Part shown: positions 8,779-16,906 of the stretch, piece after piece | Position numbering within the stretch: position 1 is the stretch's first letter | How the letters are laid out: each line of letters begins with the position of its first letter | Position numbers and translations under genes: made by a program | Source: an uncultured Burkholderiales bacterium | GTDB lineage: Bacteria; Pseudomonadota; Gammaproteobacteria; Burkholderiales; Burkholderiaceae_C | Direction of reading: 5' to 3' | Assembly (NCBI GenBank): GCA_903932865.1 | Contig: CAIZHQ010000001.1 | Location: forward strand, 1 to 64,000 | Length of the DNA stretch: 64,000 nt | Notes under the pieces: model-generated | Databases searched by the model: none | What the model was told of the DNA's origin: nothing | Seen by the model: only the letters and a program-made list of their open reading frames with translations

Positions 8779-9231
8779 ATGAAACCGATCATGGGTTTTC
8801 ACAGCCACCAGTCCTCCAACTTGAGCCCGCCCGAAGAAGACGAGCTGATGATGGACATCAACACCACACCGCTGATCGACGTGATGCTGGTGCTGTTGAT
8901 CATGCTGATCATCACCATTCCTGCGCAATTGCACGCGGTCAACCTGGACATGCCCGTGGCCAGCTCCGCGCCGCCGCCCAAACCGCCACCCATTGTGCGC
9001 ATCGACATCGATGCCAACTCGGTCATCTCTTGGGATGGCCAAGCCTTGGTTGACCGAGCGGCTTTGCAAGCGCAACTGGCCCAGGCCGCTTTGCAGCAAC
9101 CCCAGCCCGAGCTGCACATCCGCTCGCACCCTCAGGCCAAATACGAAGCCGCCGCCGCCGTGCTGGCTGGGGCCCAACGGCAGGGTTTGAACAAGTTGGG
9201 GATTTTGGGGACAGAAAAATTCTCGAACTGA
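8779..9231 (+). CDS. exbD: ExbD/TolR-family motor protein, second copy
   Basis: This second ExbD has 150 residues. It repeats the membrane motif (TPLIDVMLVLLIM) and the QPELHIRSHP phrase of the first copy, but differs in its cytosolic start (GFHSHQSSNLSPPEEDE) and carries a short proline run APPPKPPP after the membrane helix. Tandem divergent exbD genes occur in several proteobacteria, and in some species only one copy is needed for iron uptake. It ends the operon, and a bidirectional terminator follows at 9271. Confidence 0.9.
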   Translation: MKPIMGFHSHQSSNLSPPEEDELMMDINTTPLIDVMLVLLIMLIITIPAQLHAVNLDMPVASSAPPPKPPPIVRIDIDANSVISWDGQALVDRAALQAQLAQAALQQPQPELHIRSHPQAKYEAAAAVLAGAQRQGLNKLGILGTEKFSN

Positions 9232-9270
9232 TGCGACTCCCTGGACGCGCCTCGCAAGTGAAACGCCCAG

Positions 9271-9297
9271 AAAAAAGCCCGATCAGATCGGGCTTTT
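9271..9297. terminator. Bidirectional intrinsic terminator
   Basis: An A tract, GCCCGATC, a one-base loop and GATCGGGC followed by TTTT make a near-perfect hairpin with A and T tails on both sides. It lies between the converging exbD and Bug-protein genes and can serve both. Confidence 0.85.
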
Positions 9298-9317
9298 GGG
9301 GGTGAGCCAAGTGTCGA

Positions 9318-10304
9318 TCAGTCGGCGTATTTGCCAGCAGCGTCCACAGCGGCCTTGATCTTGACCATTTCAGCGGTCACAAATTTCTTGTGCTCAGCAG
9401 GGTTGGTTCTGTTGTCAGTCACCACCAGGGCGCCCAAGCCTTCGTTCTTTTTAATGAACTCAGGGTCCTTCAGCGCCTTCATCAAGGCCTCGTTCAAGGT
9501 TTTGGTGATGGCTTCAGGTGTGCCTTTGGGGGCATACAAGCCGTGCCAAATGGTCAGATTGAAGCCTTTGAGACCCATCTCCTGCAAGCTGGGGTAGTGT
9601 TTGAGCACAGGGTGGGTGCTCAAAGGCTTGGCCGTGGTCACGGCAAAAGCTTTGACACGTCCGCCCTCGATTTGCTGGGTGGTGTTGGTGGTCTGGTCAC
9701 ACATCACATCGACTTGGCCACCGATCAGGGCGGTCATGGCCGGCGCAGTGCCACCAAACGGGATGGTGGTCATCGCGTCTTTGGTCTGCAAGGTGGATTG
9801 CCAGAGCAAGCCGCAAAGGTGCGAGGCCGAACCCAAACCCGCGTGGGCAATGTTCAGCTTGCCAGCGTTGGCGCGAATGTAGTTTTCGAAGTCGCGGTAG
9901 GTGTTGGCGGGCAACTGGGGCTTGCCAATCAAGGTCATGGGCACATCGTTGACCATGCCCAAGTATTCGAAGTCTTCCAGCGGTTTGTAAGCGAGCTTGC
10001 GGTACAACGCGGGGATGGCGGCCATGCCAATGTGATGCAACAACAAGGTGTGACCATCGGGGCTGGCTTTGGCAACTTTGTTCGCGCCGATCGTGCCGCC
10101 CGCGCCAGCCGCGTTTTCGACCACAAAGTTGGAGCCGGGCACATGTTTGCGCATGGCTTCGGCCAGATCGCGCGCCACGCGGTCGGTCGGCCCGCCCGCA
10201 GTGAAGGGCACGACGATGGAGATCGGCTTGGTACCTGGGTAGGCTTGGGCCAGCGCCCCCACCGAAGCAGCGGCCAATGCGGCCAAAGCAAACAATTTTT
10301 TCAT
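9318..10304 (-). CDS. Bug-family (TctC-like) periplasmic binding protein
   Basis: This is a tripartite tricarboxylate transporter-type solute receptor, a family greatly expanded in Burkholderiales that binds small carboxylates and related molecules. The 328-residue product has a signal peptide (MKKLFALAALAAASVGALA, cleavage near AQA), the N-terminal phrase YPGTKPISIVVPFTAGGPTD, and NAAGAGGTIGANKVAKASPDG, both family hallmarks. AGGGG spaced 8 bases from the ATG supports the start. No tctA/tctB membrane genes are nearby, so it is an orphan receptor. It lies downstream of the Liv/ligase cluster on the same strand but 131 bases away, so it may have its own promoter. Confidence 0.9.
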   Translation of the reverse strand: MKKLFALAALAAASVGALAQAYPGTKPISIVVPFTAGGPTDRVARDLAEAMRKHVPGSNFVVENAAGAGGTIGANKVAKASPDGHTLLLHHIGMAAIPALYRKLAYKPLEDFEYLGMVNDVPMTLIGKPQLPANTYRDFENYIRANAGKLNIAHAGLGSASHLCGLLWQSTLQTKDAMTTIPFGGTAPAMTALIGGQVDVMCDQTTNTTQQIEGGRVKAFAVTTAKPLSTHPVLKHYPSLQEMGLKGFNLTIWHGLYAPKGTPEAITKTLNEALMKALKDPEFIKKNEGLGALVVTDNRTNPAEHKKFVTAEMVKIKAAVDAAGKYAD

Positions 10305-10435
10305 TTAAAAACCCCTAAAGATAAGCCATAGTTTAAAACCAAAGTGGGGGTTCACCATGGCGGAAAACACTTAGACGCTTTCCCTGATTTCCCGCTTGGG
10401 ACAAGGTCATGGGCCCAATCCAGGCCCAATCGCAC

Positions 10436-11692
10436 TCACTGGTAGCTTCTGGCGTCTTCAATCACCTTGCCGTCGTTGGCCAAACTGCCTTGCGCCACCA
10501 GAAGAACGTCTCCGCGCAGCTTGGTCACATCGCGCACCGCTTCAGCGACCCGGGCCTTGAGCGCATCGTCGGACAAACGAGCGGTCTCGACATGCAGCGC
10601 CATTTGGTCATTGGCCATCTCACCCGTCACCACCAGGCGGGCTTTGCTCACTTCAGGAAAGCGTTTGACGATTTCGGCCACCTGGCCGGGGTGCACAAAC
10701 ATGCCCCGGATTTTGGTGGTCTGGTCGGCGCGGCCCATCCAGCCCTTGATACGCTGGCCGGTCCGACCGGTGGGGCAGGTGCCCGGCAGGATGGCCGACA
10801 AATCGCCCGTGCCAAAACGGATCAAGGGATAGTCGGGGTTGAGCGTGGTGATGACCAGCTCGCCCACCTCGCCCTCGGGCACCGGGTCGCCGGTGCCGGG
10901 GCGCACGATCTCGACGATCACACCCTCGTCCAGCACCAGGCCTTCACGCGATGCGGTTTCGTAAGCGATCAGGCCCACATCGGCGGTGGCGTAGCATTGG
11001 TAGGCATGGACGCCGTGCGCGGTCATCCAGTCGCGCAGGCTGGGCGGAAAGGCCTCGCCCGACACCAGGGCCTTGCGAACGCTGGGCAATGGCACGCCCA
11101 TCTCGGCGGCTTTTTCAAGGATGATTTTCAGGAAACTCGGTGTGCCGATGTAGCCTGCAGGCTGCAACTCGGCCATGGCCGTGACTTGTTGCTCGGTCTG
11201 GCCAATGCCACCCGGAAACACGGTGCAGCCCAAAGCATGGGCGCCGGTTTCCATCATGGAGCCCGCAGGCGTGAAGTGGTAGCTGAAGCAGTTGTGGATC
11301 AGCTCGCCCGGGCGAAAGCCGGCCGCAAACATGGTGCGCGCCATGCGCCAGTAGTCGGTTCGGGTGCCCTCGGGTTCGTAAATCGTGCCGGGGCTGGCAA
11401 ACACCCGGGTCATGCCTTGGCCAAAACCCAGGGTGCTGAAACCGCCAAACGCATTACCGCCCGCTGCACGCGAAGCCTTCTGGCGCTCCAGCAATTCGGT
11501 TTTGCGGATCACCGGCAATCGGGCCAGCGCAGCGCGGCTTTGGACACTGGCGGCGTCCACATCCTTGAGCAACTCGGCAAAGGCCGGGGCATGGGCTTTG
11601 GCGTGGGCAACCTGCGCAGGCAAAGCGGCCATCAGGGCGGCTTCGCGGACTTCAGGGGCGCGCGTTTCCAACGCATCAAAGTGCTGAGACAT
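10436..11692 (-). CDS. PaaK-like phenylacetate-CoA ligase family protein
   Basis: This is a predicted adenylate-forming ligase of the PaaK branch, which activates aromatic carboxylic acids with CoA and ATP. With the start MSQHFDALETR (11692) it has 418 residues, close to PaaK. Conserved parts are FGTGDLSAI, the hinge-like GRADQTTKIRGMFVHP and the C-terminal lid. The glycine-rich phosphate loop is unusual: ASPGTIYEPEG stands where PaaK proteins have SGTTGxP, and YATADVG replaces YGxxE. It is the last gene of the acyl ligase-livGHMKF string. Its substrate may be whatever the importer brings in; catalytic competence is not assured given the loop change. Confidence 0.82.
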   Translation of the reverse strand: MSQHFDALETRAPEVREAALMAALPAQVAHAKAHAPAFAELLKDVDAASVQSRAALARLPVIRKTELLERQKASRAAGGNAFGGFSTLGFGQGMTRVFASPGTIYEPEGTRTDYWRMARTMFAAGFRPGELIHNCFSYHFTPAGSMMETGAHALGCTVFPGGIGQTEQQVTAMAELQPAGYIGTPSFLKIILEKAAEMGVPLPSVRKALVSGEAFPPSLRDWMTAHGVHAYQCYATADVGLIAYETASREGLVLDEGVIVEIVRPGTGDPVPEGEVGELVITTLNPDYPLIRFGTGDLSAILPGTCPTGRTGQRIKGWMGRADQTTKIRGMFVHPGQVAEIVKRFPEVSKARLVVTGEMANDQMALHVETARLSDDALKARVAEAVRDVTKLRGDVLLVAQGSLANDGKVIEDARSYQ

Positions 11693-11745
11693 GGGTTTCT
11701 TTCTGGGGTACTGCGGTGAGAACGTCAAGGAGGAAAGTCAGCGCA

Positions 11746-12555
11746 TCAAGCCAACCAACGCTTGCGGCGCTTGTAACTCTTGACGTCCTTGAAGCTCTTG
11801 CGCTCGCCACCGCCCATCCCTAAGTAAAACTCTTTCACGTCTTCATTGGTGCGCAGGTCTGCGGCCTCGCCGTCCATCACGATGCGACCCGACTCCATGA
11901 TGTAACCGTAGTCAGAATATTTGAGCGCCATGTTGGTGTTTTGCTCTGCGATCAAAAAGGTGACTTTTTCCTTCTCGTTCAGATCTTTGACGATGTTGAA
12001 CACCTCTTCCACGATCTGTGGCGCCAGACCCATGGAGGGCTCATCGAGCAACATCACACTGGGGTTGGTCATCAAGGCACGGCCAATCGCGCACATTTGC
12101 TGCTCACCACCCGATGTGTAGGCCGCTTGCGAAGTACGACGGGTTTTGAGGCGCGGAAAGTAGGTGTACACCTTGTCCAGGTTAGCGGCAATTTCGCCCT
12201 TGTCCTTGCGGGTGTAGCTGCCGGTCAACAGGTTGTCTTCGATCGACAAGTGGGCAAAGCAATGACGACCTTCCATGACCTGCACCACGCCCCGGTTGAC
12301 CAGGTCGGCAGGGGTGAGGTTTTCGATGCGCTCGCCACGCAGCTCGATGCTGCCTTTGGTCACATCGCCACGCTCGCCCTTGAGCAAGTTGGAGATCGCA
12401 CGCAAGGTGGTGGTTTTGCCGGCGCCGTTACCGCCCAACAAAGACACGATACCTTGCTCCGGCACCTGCAAGGACACACCCTTTAGCACCAAAATGACGT
12501 GGTTGTAAATGACTTCGATGCCATTGACATTCAGAACAATGTTTTTGTCGCTCAT
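11746..12555 (-). CDS. Liv-type ABC transporter ATPase (LivF-like)
   Basis: This is one of the two nucleotide-binding subunits of the adjacent importer. The 269-residue protein has Walker A GGNGAGKTT, the ABC signature SGGEQQ, Walker B VMLLDEPSMGL and a conserved histidine-region AEQNTNMAL typical of LivF. It carries a basic C-terminal tail (about the last 20 residues, rich in Lys and Arg) beyond the usual end. It is separated from the binding-protein gene by a 135-base gap with two hairpins, unlike the tight spacing elsewhere in the cluster. Confidence 0.92.
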   Translation of the reverse strand: MSDKNIVLNVNGIEVIYNHVILVLKGVSLQVPEQGIVSLLGGNGAGKTTTLRAISNLLKGERGDVTKGSIELRGERIENLTPADLVNRGVVQVMEGRHCFAHLSIEDNLLTGSYTRKDKGEIAANLDKVYTYFPRLKTRRTSQAAYTSGGEQQMCAIGRALMTNPSVMLLDEPSMGLAPQIVEEVFNIVKDLNEKEKVTFLIAEQNTNMALKYSDYGYIMESGRIVMDGEAADLRTNEDVKEFYLGMGGGERKSFKDVKSYKRRKRWLA

Positions 12556-12586
12556 GGACTGTGCCTTTTCAAATTCTGGGGTTCAA

Positions 12587-12624
12587 GCCAAATGAAACCA
12601 CTGCACGCAAAAGTTTCATTTGGC
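12587..12624 (-). repeat. 12-bp stem-loop between livK-like and livF-like genes
   Basis: GCCAAATGAAAC (12587-12598) and GTTTCATTTGGC (12613-12624) are perfect inverted repeats around a 14-base loop. The structure lies after the binding-protein stop and about 32 bases before the ATPase start in the direction of transcription. There is no T tract, so it is more likely an mRNA-stabilising or processing hairpin than a terminator. Confidence 0.6.
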
Positions 12625-12660
12625 AGCTGCGGGCAAGCTCAGGCCTGCTGCAGCTGACCG

Positions 12661-12680
12661 GCTGCCGCTTGCGCGGCAGC
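12661..12680 (-). repeat. GC-rich hairpin after the livK-like gene
   Basis: GCTGCCGC, loop TTGC, GCGGCAGC: a perfect 8-bp stem 10 bases beyond the stop codon of the binding-protein gene. It has no T run on either side. Together with the hairpin at 12587 it makes a double barrier at the 3' end of that cistron. Confidence 0.55.
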
Positions 12681-12690
12681 TGGACTCAGA

Positions 12691-14028
12691 TCAAGACTGG
12701 CAATCCGCAGGGGTGCGGCGTGTGATCTTTTTCTCGGCAGCGTACTTGTCGGCAGCGGCCTTGACCATCGGCTTGATGATCTGCTCATCGGCCTGCATCC
12801 AGTCGCTGCTGAATTGCCACTTGGCGCCGTCCCATGTGTGGATACGGGCCCAGTTGGCACCCATGTGGTCAGCACACGAAGTGGAGATCGGGCGCAACAC
12901 ACCCTTGAAGCCCAGAGCATCCAGCTTGGGCTGGGTCAGGTTCAAGTTTTCATAGCCCCAGCGCGCTTGCTCGCCGGTCATGACCTTGCCTTTGCCATAT
13001 TTCTCTTGAGCTTGGCGCACACCTTCGACCGCGAACATGGCGCTGAACAAACCGCGCATGTACAGCACTTCACCCACTTCGTCCTTCGGGCCTGTGCCTT
13101 GGTTCTTGGCATGCAACTTCTCCAGAACTTCCTTCACGATCGCAGAGCCCTTTTCGGTGCCGTGCTGCATGGTGATGGCGTTGTAGCCCTTGGCGCCCAT
13201 GCCGATGTCTTTGACATCAGGCTCGGCACCCGCCCACCACACGCCCCAGATGTTTTCACGGGGGTAGCCCGTGGCTTGAGCTTCCTTGAGCAAGGTGGAG
13301 TTCATCACGCCCCAGCCCCAGTTGACAACGTAGTCAGGGCGCTCGCGCCGAATTTGCAGCCAGGTGGACTTTTGCTCCACGCCGGGGTGGGTCACGGGCA
13401 AGAGGCTCAGCTTGAAGCCGTGCATGGCGGCACGTTCTTGCAAAATAGGGATGGCTTCTTTGCCAAACGGGCTGTCGTGGTAGACCAAGGCGATGTGCTT
13501 GCCTTTGAGCTTGTCGACACCACCGGCCTTTTTGCCGATGTCCTGGATGATCACGTCACCCGCCACCCAATAGGTACCTGCAAGCGGGAAGTTCCACTTG
13601 AACACGCCGCCATCAGCCGATTCGCTGCGGCCGTAACCTGCGGTGATCAAGGGGATCTTGTCGCCAGGCGCTTTTTCGGTCAGAGCGAAGGTGATGCCGG
13701 TGGACAAAGGCTGGAACACGGTCGCGCCGCCGTTCTTGCCTTTCAGGCGTTCGTAGCACTCCACGCCACGGTCGGTGGCATAGCCGGTTTCGCACTCTTC
13801 AAACGAGACCTTCACGCCGTTGATGCCGCCGCGCGCATTGACCAGCTTGAGGTAGTCGACATAGCCGTTGGCAAACGGCACGCCGTTGGGGGCGTAGGCG
13901 CCTGTGCGGTACACCAACACGGGGAAAAACTGCTCTTTGGTTTGAGCCGTGGCCACAGTGCTGACCAGCGCACTGGCAAGACCTGCAGCCGCCACCGTGG
14001 TGGCAAGAACGAGTTGACGAAGTTTCAT
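12691..14028 (-). CDS. Liv-type ABC transporter substrate-binding protein
   Basis: This is the periplasmic receptor of the adjacent ABC importer. The start MKLRQLVLATT (14028) is preceded by AGGAGACA and yields 445 residues with a signal peptide ending near VATAQ. The body begins FFPVLVYRTGAYAPNG and keeps the type I periplasmic fold of the LivK/amide-binding group. It is longer than classical LivJ/LivK (about 370) and resembles receptors found beside acyl-CoA ligases in betaproteobacteria. The ligand is unknown. The neighbouring ligases suggest a carboxylic acid rather than a branched-chain amino acid. Confidence 0.88.
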   Translation of the reverse strand: MKLRQLVLATTVAAAGLASALVSTVATAQTKEQFFPVLVYRTGAYAPNGVPFANGYVDYLKLVNARGGINGVKVSFEECETGYATDRGVECYERLKGKNGGATVFQPLSTGITFALTEKAPGDKIPLITAGYGRSESADGGVFKWNFPLAGTYWVAGDVIIQDIGKKAGGVDKLKGKHIALVYHDSPFGKEAIPILQERAAMHGFKLSLLPVTHPGVEQKSTWLQIRRERPDYVVNWGWGVMNSTLLKEAQATGYPRENIWGVWWAGAEPDVKDIGMGAKGYNAITMQHGTEKGSAIVKEVLEKLHAKNQGTGPKDEVGEVLYMRGLFSAMFAVEGVRQAQEKYGKGKVMTGEQARWGYENLNLTQPKLDALGFKGVLRPISTSCADHMGANWARIHTWDGAKWQFSSDWMQADEQIIKPMVKAAADKYAAEKKITRRTPADCQS

Positions 14029-14092
14029 GGTTTGTCTCCTGTTAAAAAAGGGGAAGCACTGGGGAAAAAACACTTGGGAAAATCTCTGCACA

Positions 14093-15169
14093 TCAGTGCG
14101 GGAATGGCCACAGACGCAACTTTTGCTTGGCCACCGACCACAACTTGGCCAGGCCATGCGGCTCCACGATCAGGAACCACACAATCAGGGCGCCGAAAAT
14201 CATGAATTCGGTGTGCGAGACCACCGCAGTGGAGATGCTGACGCCCACCAAATCGCCCATCGCAGGCAAAAACTGGTTGAGGAAAATCGGCAAGATCACG
14301 ATGAAAGCGGCACCGAAGAAGCTGCCCATGATGGAGCCCATGCCACCGATGATGACCATGAACAGCAGCTGGAACGAGCGGTCAATCGAGAAAGCCGCAG
14401 GCTCCCAAGATCCCAGGTGAACAAAGCCCCACAAGCCACCGGCAACACCGATGATGAAAGAGCTGACCGCAAAGGCGCTGAGTTTGGCGTACATGGGACG
14501 AATACCGATCACAGCTGCGGCCACGTCCATGTCGCGAATGGCCATCCATTCGCGACCAATCGCGCTGCGCACCAGGTTTTTGGCCAGCAGCCCAAACACC
14601 ACCAAGAAAACCAAGCAGAAAATGTACTTTTGCAGGGGGGTGTCAATCGGCATGCCAAACACATTCAGGTTGGACACCGAGACCGAGCCCGAAGCGTTGT
14701 TGTTGGTGAACCAGCCCACCCGCAAGAAAGCCCAATCGCAAAAGAACTGCGCTGCCAGCGTGGCCACGGCCAGATACAGGCCCTTGACGCGCAAGCTCGG
14801 AATGCCAAAGAACATGCCGACCAAGGTGGCAAAAAAGCCCCCAGCCAGCAGCGCCACGATCAGAGGCATGCCCTCGATGCGGATGTAGGTGTTGTAGGCC
14901 ATGTAGGCCCCCACCGCCATGAAGGCGCCTGACCCCAGTGAAATTTGACCGCAGTATCCGACCAGAATGTTCACCCCCAAAGCGGCCAACGACAGGATGA
15001 GGAAGGGGATCAGGATGGCGCGGAACATGTACTCATCGGCGATGAAGGGCACACCGATGAAGGCAAAGGCGATGAGCGCCAGGATGGCCCAGCGGTCTTG
15101 CGCAATCGCAAAAATCTGCTGGTCACTGCGGTAAGAGGTCTTGTACTGACCGTTTTCTCTGTAGAACAT
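14093..15169 (-). CDS. Liv-type ABC permease (LivM-like)
   Basis: This is an inner-membrane subunit of the importer. The 358-residue protein has roughly eight to ten hydrophobic helices, including LIPFLILSLAALGVNILVGY and the LivM-type sequence YCGQISLGSGAFMAVGAY. EWMAIRDMDVAAAVIGI is the conserved cytosolic loop that contacts the ATPases. Its ribosome-binding site AGGAGAG lies directly after the livH-like stop (12-base gap), which supports co-transcription. About 64 bases separate it from the binding-protein gene downstream. Confidence 0.92.
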   Translation of the reverse strand: MFYRENGQYKTSYRSDQQIFAIAQDRWAILALIAFAFIGVPFIADEYMFRAILIPFLILSLAALGVNILVGYCGQISLGSGAFMAVGAYMAYNTYIRIEGMPLIVALLAGGFFATLVGMFFGIPSLRVKGLYLAVATLAAQFFCDWAFLRVGWFTNNNASGSVSVSNLNVFGMPIDTPLQKYIFCLVFLVVFGLLAKNLVRSAIGREWMAIRDMDVAAAVIGIRPMYAKLSAFAVSSFIIGVAGGLWGFVHLGSWEPAAFSIDRSFQLLFMVIIGGMGSIMGSFFGAAFIVILPIFLNQFLPAMGDLVGVSISTAVVSHTEFMIFGALIVWFLIVEPHGLAKLWSVAKQKLRLWPFPH

Positions 15170-15181
15170 TTTTCTCTCTCC

Positions 15182-16111
15182 TTACACGCGGTCGATGATT
15201 TTTTCGCCAAACAGGCCTTGCGGACGAAACAGCAAAAACACCAGCGCCAGCACATAAGCAAACCAGATTTCGATGCCGCCGCCCACATAGGGGCCCAGGT
15301 ACACCTCAGACAACTTCTCGCCCACACCGATGATCAGGCCACCAATGATGGCGCCCGGCACAGAAGTCAGACCCCCCAAAATGATCACCGGCAAAGCACG
15401 CAAAGCTACCGTGGTCAAAGAAAATTGCACGCCCATCTTGGAGCCCCAGATGATGCCGGCCACCAAGGCAGTGATGCCGGCCACAAACCAGACGATCACC
15501 CAGATGCGGTTGAGCGGAATGCCAATCGACTGCGCCGCTTGGTGGTCATCGGCCACCGCACGCAGGGCCCGACCTGTGCCGGTTTTTTGGAAGAACAAAG
15601 ACAAGACCACCACCAGCAAAGCCGCGATGCAAGCCGCATACACGTCTTCCAGGTTGACCAGTACACCACCGGGGAACACCGAGTCGAAAAGGAAAATCGG
15701 GTCTTTGGGCATACCGACGTCGATCTTGTAGATGTCGCTGCCAAAGATGGTTTGACCCAAACCGTCCAGGAAGTACGTGATGCCCAAGGTGGCCATCAGC
15801 AAGGTCACGCCCTCTTGGTTGACCAGGTGGCGCAGCACCAAGCGCTCGATGAGCCAAGCCAACACAAACATGATGGCTGCAGCCAACACAAAAGCGATCA
15901 AATTACCGAGAAATTTGTCTTCAATGCCCAGCCAGCCGGGCACCCATTCGGAAAAACGGGCCATGGCCAAAGCGGCAAACAACACCATCGCGCCTTGCGC
16001 GAAATTGAAAACACCCGAGGCTTTGAAAATCAACACAAAACCCAGGGCCACCAAGGAGTAAAGCATGCCGGCCATGAGGCCACCAAAAAGGGCTTCGAGA
16101 AAAAATGCCAT
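15182..16111 (-). CDS. Liv-type ABC permease (LivH-like)
   Basis: This is the second membrane subunit, 309 residues, with about eight hydrophobic helices. Family phrases are GLMAGMLYSLVALGFVLIFKASGVFNFAQG (in parts), ERLVLRHLV, and the ATPase-contact loop GRALRAVADDHQAAQSIGI. A strong AAGGAGT precedes the ATG by 7-8 bases and overlaps the end of the livG-like gene. It forms the translocation pore with the LivM-like partner. Confidence 0.92.
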   Translation of the reverse strand: MAFFLEALFGGLMAGMLYSLVALGFVLIFKASGVFNFAQGAMVLFAALAMARFSEWVPGWLGIEDKFLGNLIAFVLAAAIMFVLAWLIERLVLRHLVNQEGVTLLMATLGITYFLDGLGQTIFGSDIYKIDVGMPKDPIFLFDSVFPGGVLVNLEDVYAACIAALLVVVLSLFFQKTGTGRALRAVADDHQAAQSIGIPLNRIWVIVWFVAGITALVAGIIWGSKMGVQFSLTTVALRALPVIILGGLTSVPGAIIGGLIIGVGEKLSEVYLGPYVGGGIEIWFAYVLALVFLLFRPQGLFGEKIIDRV

Positions 16112-16123
16112 GTCTTGTACTCC

Positions 16124-16906
16124 TTAGTGGCTGGTGCCCAGATAGGCACTGATCACGTCTTCGTTGTTGCGCACTTCTTCGGGGGTTCCGTCGCCGATTT
16201 TTTTGCCGTAATCGAGCACCACCACACGGTCCGAGATGTCCATCACCACGCCCATGTCGTGTTCGATCAACACGATGGTGGTGCCGAACTCGTCGTTCAC
16301 ATCCAGAATGAAGCGGCACATGTCCTGCTTTTCTTCCATGTTCATGCCGGCCATGGGTTCGTCGAGCAAGAGCACCTTGGGCTCCATGGCCAAAGCGCGG
16401 CCCAGGTCGACCCGCTTTTGCAAGCCGTAGGGCAATTGACCCACGGGTGTTTTGCGAAAGGCCTGGATCTCCAGAAAGTCGATGATGTGCTCGACAAATT
16501 CACGGTTCTTTTCTTCTTCGCGTTGGGCGGGACCGATGCGCAAAGCCTGCATGAACAGGTTGCTCTTGATGTGCAAATTGCGGCCGGTCATGATGTTGTC
16601 GATCACGCTCATGCCCTTGAACAGCGCCAAATTTTGGAAGGTGCGGGCAATGCCCATCTCGGCCACTTGGCGGCTGTTCATGTGGTCAAATTTTTGGCCA
16701 CGAAAGGTGATGTTGCCTTCTTGCGGGGTGTACACCCCGTTGATGCAGTTGAGCATCGAGCTTTTACCCGCGCCGTTGGGGCCGATGATGGCGCGCACTT
16801 CGTGCTCGCGCACATTGAACGAGATATCGGTGAGTGCCTTCACGCCGCCGAAACGCAAACTGATGTTGTTGACGTCGAGGATGACGTCGCCGATTTTTTT
16901 GGTCAT
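16124..16906 (-). CDS. Liv-type ABC transporter ATPase (LivG-like)
   Basis: This is the first ATPase subunit, 260 residues, with Walker A GPNGAGKSS, a LivG-type Q-loop region (GIARTFQNLALFKGMSVIDNI), a degenerate signature LPYGLQKRVDLGRAL in place of LSGGQ, Walker B VLLLDEPMAGM and the switch histidine in VLIEHDMGVVM. The altered signature is usual in LivG. Its start codon overlaps the stop of the upstream acyl-CoA ligase by four bases, so importer and ligase are translationally coupled. Confidence 0.92.
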   Translation of the reverse strand: MTKKIGDVILDVNNISLRFGGVKALTDISFNVREHEVRAIIGPNGAGKSSMLNCINGVYTPQEGNITFRGQKFDHMNSRQVAEMGIARTFQNLALFKGMSVIDNIMTGRNLHIKSNLFMQALRIGPAQREEEKNREFVEHIIDFLEIQAFRKTPVGQLPYGLQKRVDLGRALAMEPKVLLLDEPMAGMNMEEKQDMCRFILDVNDEFGTTIVLIEHDMGVVMDISDRVVVLDYGKKIGDGTPEEVRNNEDVISAYLGTSH

